Assembly: GCA_937125455.1 (NCBI GenBank)
Contig: CAKZLK010000040.1
Location: 1-64,000, forward strand
Reading direction: 5' to 3'
Source of the DNA: an uncultured Aequorivita sp.
GTDB lineage: Bacteria; Bacteroidota; Bacteroidia; Flavobacteriales; Flavobacteriaceae
DNA length: 64,000 bases
Below are positions 61,116-64,000 of the stretch, piece after piece; positions within the stretch are counted from its first letter, which is position 1; every line of letters starts with the position of its first letter. The notes below the pieces were generated by a model, which ran no database searches, was not told the DNA's origin, and was given only the letters and a program-made list of their open reading frames with translations. The position numbers and the translations under genes were made by a program.

Positions 61116-61688
61116 ATGAAAATATACACCAAAACCGGCGATGCAGGCACCACTGCCCTTTTCGGCGGAACACGGGTTCCCAAGCACAATATGCGCATTG
61201 AAAGTTACGGGACGGTTGACGAACTTAATTCACATCTCGGATTGATCCGCACCCAAGCTATAGACCCACACAGTAAAGAAATATTAATTCACATTCAGGA
61301 TAGGTTATTCACCCTTGGAGCTATTTTAGCAACCGATCCAGCAAAGGCAAAACTGAAAAGTGGAAAGGAACGGCTTAATATTCCAAAAATTGAGGATGAA
61401 GATATCGAGCTTTTGGAAAACGAAATGGATAGGATGAACGATGCCCTGCCAGAGATGACACATTTCATCTTACCGGGAGGCAACACGACTGTGTCATATT
61501 GTCACATAGCCCGGACCGTCTGCCGTCGTGCAGAACGTCGTGCAACGCTTTTAAATGAAAATGAGCCTATTGATGAACGGGTACTCATGTATTTAAACCG
61601 ACTATCTGACTACCTATTTGTGCTGGCACGAAAGTTGTCCAAAGACCTAAACGCGGAAGAAACGCAATGGATTCCAAAGAAGCTGTAA
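61116..61688 (+). CDS. Cob(I)yrinic acid a,c-diamide adenosyltransferase, PduO type
   Basis: 190 residues. IYTKTGDAGTTALFGG (about 3-18) is the ATP-binding PduO/MMAB N-terminus, ESYGTVDELNSHLGL the following helix, and HIARTVCRRAERRATLL contains the conserved RxxxRRAER segment. It transfers the adenosyl group of ATP to cob(I)alamin to form coenzyme B12 in the cytoplasm. A short terminator follows, so it is probably monocistronic. Length is normal for the family. Confidence 0.95.
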   Translation: MKIYTKTGDAGTTALFGGTRVPKHNMRIESYGTVDELNSHLGLIRTQAIDPHSKEILIHIQDRLFTLGAILATDPAKAKLKSGKERLNIPKIEDEDIELLENEMDRMNDALPEMTHFILPGGNTTVSYCHIARTVCRRAERRATLLNENEPIDERVLMYLNRLSDYLFVLARKLSKDLNAEETQWIPKKL

Positions 61689-61705
61689 ATTTCTTCTAAA
61701 TCAAA

Positions 61706-61738
61706 ATATAAAAGCCTTTGATTTTCAGGCTTTTATAT
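61706..61738 (+). terminator. Intrinsic terminator-like hairpin after the adenosyltransferase gene
   Basis: Inverted repeat TATAAAAGCCT / AGGCTTTTATA with a 9-10 base loop, 18 bp after the stop codon. AT-rich but symmetrical, with a weak U-tract. Confidence 0.6.
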
Positions 61739-61776
61739 AAGTTCTTTAAAATATAGCAGAAATAATTAAGATTTTT

Positions 61777-61807
61777 CTTGACTTTTTGATCTAAAAAATT
61801 ACTTTTG
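61777..61807 (+). promoter_or_regulatory. Putative promoter of the DUF2795 gene
   Basis: CTTG (61777-61780), a 19-bp spacer and TACTTTTG (61800-61807), an exact TAnnTTTG. The ATG is 25 bp downstream. Confidence 0.6.
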
Positions 61808-61831
61808 CAGAAAATTAAAACCTAAAGTGTT

Positions 61832-62053
61832 ATGTACTGGACATTAGAATTAGCATCCTATTTAAGCGATGCACCCTGGCCCGCAACCAAAGACGAATTG
61901 ATTGATTACGCGATCAGGACCGGTGCTCCACTGGAAGTAGTGGAAAACCTCCAGGCAATTGAAGACGAAGGCGACTCCTATGACTCTATTGAAGAGATAT
62001 GGGCAGACTACCCTACAGACGACGATTATCTCTGGAATGAGGATGAATATTAA
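61832..62053 (+). CDS. DUF2795 domain protein, small and acidic
   Basis: 73 residues. The sequence LASYLSDAPWPATKDELIDYAIRTGAPLEVVENLQAI (residues 6-42, quoted in two parts in family alignments) matches DUF2795, with the WPATKDELIDYA motif and an IxxLP-like repeat replaced by LQAIED. The C-terminal third is strongly acidic (DDDYLWNEDEY). In other Bacteroidetes it is a small standalone protein of unknown role. Both promoter and terminator are present, so it is expressed independently. Confidence 0.85.
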   Translation: MYWTLELASYLSDAPWPATKDELIDYAIRTGAPLEVVENLQAIEDEGDSYDSIEEIWADYPTDDDYLWNEDEY

Positions 62054-62088
62054 TCCCAAGATTTTGGGAAACATTTAAAATAATATAA

Positions 62089-62117
62089 AAAGTCTCTTTT
62101 ACGAGGCTTTTTTTTAT
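62089..62117 (+). terminator. Intrinsic terminator of the DUF2795 gene
   Basis: AAAAGTCTC / GAGGCTTTT stem (one G-U pair) with a 6-base loop, followed by a run of eight T. Confidence 0.85.
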
Positions 62118-62242
62118 TTAAAAAGTATTGAAAAAAATATACTCCCTGTCTGGTCGAACACAGTACAGACCACATAGGCGAGCGTAAAACAAAATTGACA
62201 AAACAGTGCTGCACGGCAACACTTTAAAAATAAATTAACATC

Positions 62243-64000
62243 ATGGGATTATTAGATAACGTACTAAAAGTTTTTGTAGGCGATAAATCAAAAAAAGATA
62301 TTAGTGAAATACAGCCGCTGGTAAATGAAGTGAAAAAACATGAAGCGGCAATTGAAAAACTCTCCAACGATGAACTCCGAGCGAAGTCTGATTTCTTCAG
62401 AAAAGAAATAAAAGATGCACAAAAAGAAGTGCAAGATCAAATTGATGCACTTGAAAAACAATCGGAAGACGAGCAAGACATCAACAAAAAAGAAGACTAC
62501 TACAACCAGATAGATAAGTTAAAGGACGATCGCTACGAAATTGAAAAAGCGACTCTTACCAAAATACTTCCCGAAGCTTTTGCCGTAATGAAAGAAACCG
62601 CAAAACGCTTTAAAAACAACAAAACTATTACTGTTACCGCAAGTCCATTTGACCGCGAAATTTCTGCAAACAAAAACTACGTTACTCTTGAAGACGATAA
62701 AGCCATTTGGCAAAACTCTTGGGATGCCGCCGGAAAACCAATCACTTGGGATATGGTTCACTACGATGTACAGCTTATAGGTGGTGTGGCACTTCACGAA
62801 GGAAAAGTTGCGGAAATGCATACGGGTGAAGGTAAAACCTTGGTAGCAACACTCCCAATGTATTTGAATGCACTTGCCGGAAACGGCGTTCACCTGGTAA
62901 CGGTGAACGATTATCTTGCAAAACGTGATAGTGCGTGGATGGCACCTTTGTTTGAATTTCACGGAATGACTGTGGATTGTATAGACAACCACCGACCAAA
63001 TTCCGAAGAGCGAAGAAAGGCGTACTTATCCGATATTACGTATGGAACCAACAACGAATTTGGTTTTGATTATTTGCGTGATAATATGGCACATTCGCCA
63101 AATGATCTTGTGCAACGCCCCCATCACTATGCTATTGTGGATGAGGTAGATTCGGTTTTAATTGATGATGCGCGTACGCCCTTAATTATTTCTGGCCCAG
63201 TTCCCGAAGGTGATCGTCACGAATTCAACGAACTAAAACCAAAAATCAACGATATCGTTGAAGTTCAGAAAAAATATTTAACAGGCGTTTTAGCAGAAGC
63301 AAAAAAACTAATTAAAGAAGGTGATGCCAAAGAAGGTGGTTTTCAATTGCTACGTGTATACCGCGGATTGCCTAAAAATAAAGCTTTGATAAAATATCTT
63401 TCCGAAGAAGGAGTAAAACAAATTCTCCAAAAAACGGAAAACCATTACATGAGCGACAACAACCGTGAAATGCCAAAGGTTGATGCCGAACTCTACTTTG
63501 TAATTGACGAAAAAAACAATCAGATAGAGCTCACCGATAAAGGTGTTGATTATCTATCTGGCGAAGGCGATCCCGATTTCTTTGTAATGCCAGAGATTGG
63601 AACTGAAATAGCGGAGATTGAAAAAAAGGGGCTTACCAAAGAAGAAGAAGTTTCTCAAAAAGAAGAACTTTTCCGTGAATTTTCAGTGAAGAGTGAGCGC
63701 ATCCACACGATGAACCAACTTTTGAAAGCATACACGCTTTTTGAAAAAGACGATCAATATGTAGTGATGGAAAACAAAGTAATGATCGTTGATGAGCAAA
63801 CGGGTCGTATCATGGATGGACGCCGCTACAGCGACGGACTCCACCAAGCCATTGAAGCGAAGGAAAACGTGAAAATTGAAGCGGCAACACAGACATTCGC
63901 AACCATTACCCTTCAGAACTATTTTAGAATGTACCGCAAACTTTCAGGGATGACCGGTACTGCAGTAACGGAAGCCGGCGAACTTTGGGAAATCTACAAA
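62243..64000 (+). CDS. secA: SecA preprotein translocase ATPase (N-terminal part, cut by window edge)
   Basis: Starts at ATG 62243 and remains open to the end of the window, giving 586 residues of an expected 1,000 or more. The N-terminus [19 protein letters not shown] is followed by a longer-than-usual helical insertion (about residues 55-95, [16 protein letters not shown]). Then come the DEAD motor: MHTGEGKT (Walker A, 192-199), [45 protein letters not shown] (Walker B and preprotein-binding region), and MIVDEQTGR with [10 protein letters not shown]. The insertion and the extra region before [12 protein letters not shown] are typical of Bacteroidetes SecA. It drives Sec-dependent export, including lipoproteins such as Wza. 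Confidence 0.98.
   Translation, partial: MGLLDNVLKVFVGDKSKKDISEIQPLVNEVKKHEAAIEKLSNDELRAKSDFFRKEIKDAQKEVQDQIDALEKQSEDEQDINKKEDYYNQIDKLKDDRYEIEKATLTKILPEAFAVMKETAKRFKNNKTITVTASPFDREISANKNYVTLEDDKAIWQNSWDAAGKPITWDMVHYDVQLIGGVALHEGKVAEMHTGEGKTLVATLPMYLNALAGNGVHLVTVNDYLAKRDSAWMAPLFEFHGMTVDCIDNHRPNSEERRKAYLSDITYGTNNEFGFDYLRDNMAHSPNDLVQRPHHYAIVDEVDSVLIDDARTPLIISGPVPEGDRHEFNELKPKINDIVEVQKKYLTGVLAEAKKLIKEGDAKEGGFQLLRVYRGLPKNKALIKYLSEEGVKQILQKTENHYMSDNNREMPKVDAELYFVIDEKNNQIELTDKGVDYLSGEGDPDFFVMPEIGTEIAEIEKKGLTKEEEVSQKEELFREFSVKSERIHTMNQLLKAYTLFEKDDQYVVMENKVMIVDEQTGRIMDGRRYSDGLHQAIEAKENVKIEAATQTFATITLQNYFRMYRKLSGMTGTAVTEAGELWEIYK

Noticed and set aside
62117-62242. Riboswitch or leader peptide upstream of secA
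   Set aside because: A short GTCTG/CAGAC pairing exists, but no known riboswitch core or SecM-like peptide can be seen.
1-64000. tRNA, rRNA or tmRNA genes
   Set aside because: No cloverleaf with a TTCRA-type T arm and CCA-type end, and no rRNA segment, was noticed on either strand. A dedicated search would be needed for certainty.

Overview
The window reads as chromosome of a marine-type Bacteroidetes, most likely Flavobacteriaceae. The reasons are exact or near-exact TAnnTTTG minus-7 promoter boxes with TTTG-like minus-33 boxes, an almost complete lack of Shine-Dalgarno sites, DUF6266 and DUF2795 proteins, GDDYW-type family 2 glycosyltransferases, secreted proteins opening with VGIGTT, and AT-rich genes with short degenerate intergenic repeats. 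The genus cannot be fixed from sequence alone.

About 55 kb (roughly 1.4 to 56.3 kb, nearly all minus strand, so transcription runs from high to low coordinates) is one very large surface or exopolysaccharide locus. It opens with Wza and Wzc (56.3-53.0 kb) behind a good promoter. Next come a UDP-HexNAc dehydrogenase and a UDP-GlcNAc 4-epimerase (52.6-50.0 kb), the pair expected to make UDP-GalNAcA. Then come two secreted VGIGTT proteins with duplicated promoters, a small secreted protein and a DUF2147 protein (49.5-44.8 kb). An ABC exporter follows (Wzm 43.8-42.9, Wzt 42.1-40.8 kb), with a methyltransferase and a P-loop kinase-like protein that together resemble a chain-end capping module (40.8-39.4 kb). 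After these are an MBOAT plus two SGNH-like partners for O-acetylation (39.3-36.0 kb), a DegT aminotransferase with a PglD-type acetyltransferase (35.9-34.2 kb), and a long run of glycosyltransferases and tailoring enzymes. The tailoring set includes two complete sulfotransferases and a third cut by the window edge, an FkbM methyltransferase, a second methyltransferase, three acetyltransferases, a deacetylase-like protein and an AsnB-like amidotransferase without a glutaminase domain. The locus ends with an O-antigen polymerase or ligase-like protein and a WcaJ/WbaP-type initiating phosphoglycosyltransferase (1.4 kb). I count 17 glycosyltransferases, more than one simple repeat unit needs.

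A small island on the other logic (DUF6266 on plus, an HTH protein on minus, 28.0-29.8 kb) interrupts the glycosyltransferase run. Two tiny repeat-enclosed genes also sit inside the locus: a GxxExxY nuclease-like gene broken by one base (6.6-7.0 kb) and a four-helix-bundle (23S IVP/Avd-like) gene between wzm and wzt (42.2-42.6 kb).

From 56.5 kb onward are plus-strand housekeeping genes: an SRPBCC protein, an ABC-F ATPase, an O-methyltransferase-like protein, a LolD/MacB-like ATPase, a 58-residue membrane protein, a PduO-type cobalamin adenosyltransferase, a DUF2795 protein, and SecA running off the end.

The most unusual property is the intergenic DNA. Degenerate 7-bp tandem arrays (GTTGTCG, GTTATGA, GTAGTGA, GTGAGAC and relatives) fill gene junctions, often touching the start or stop codon, and in places supply the first or last codons. 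Longer repeats (two ~290-bp palindromic blocks in direct orientation about 51.7 kb apart, 300-bp tandem units, MITE-like elements, and inverted copies about 16 kb apart) could allow deletion, inversion or module exchange.
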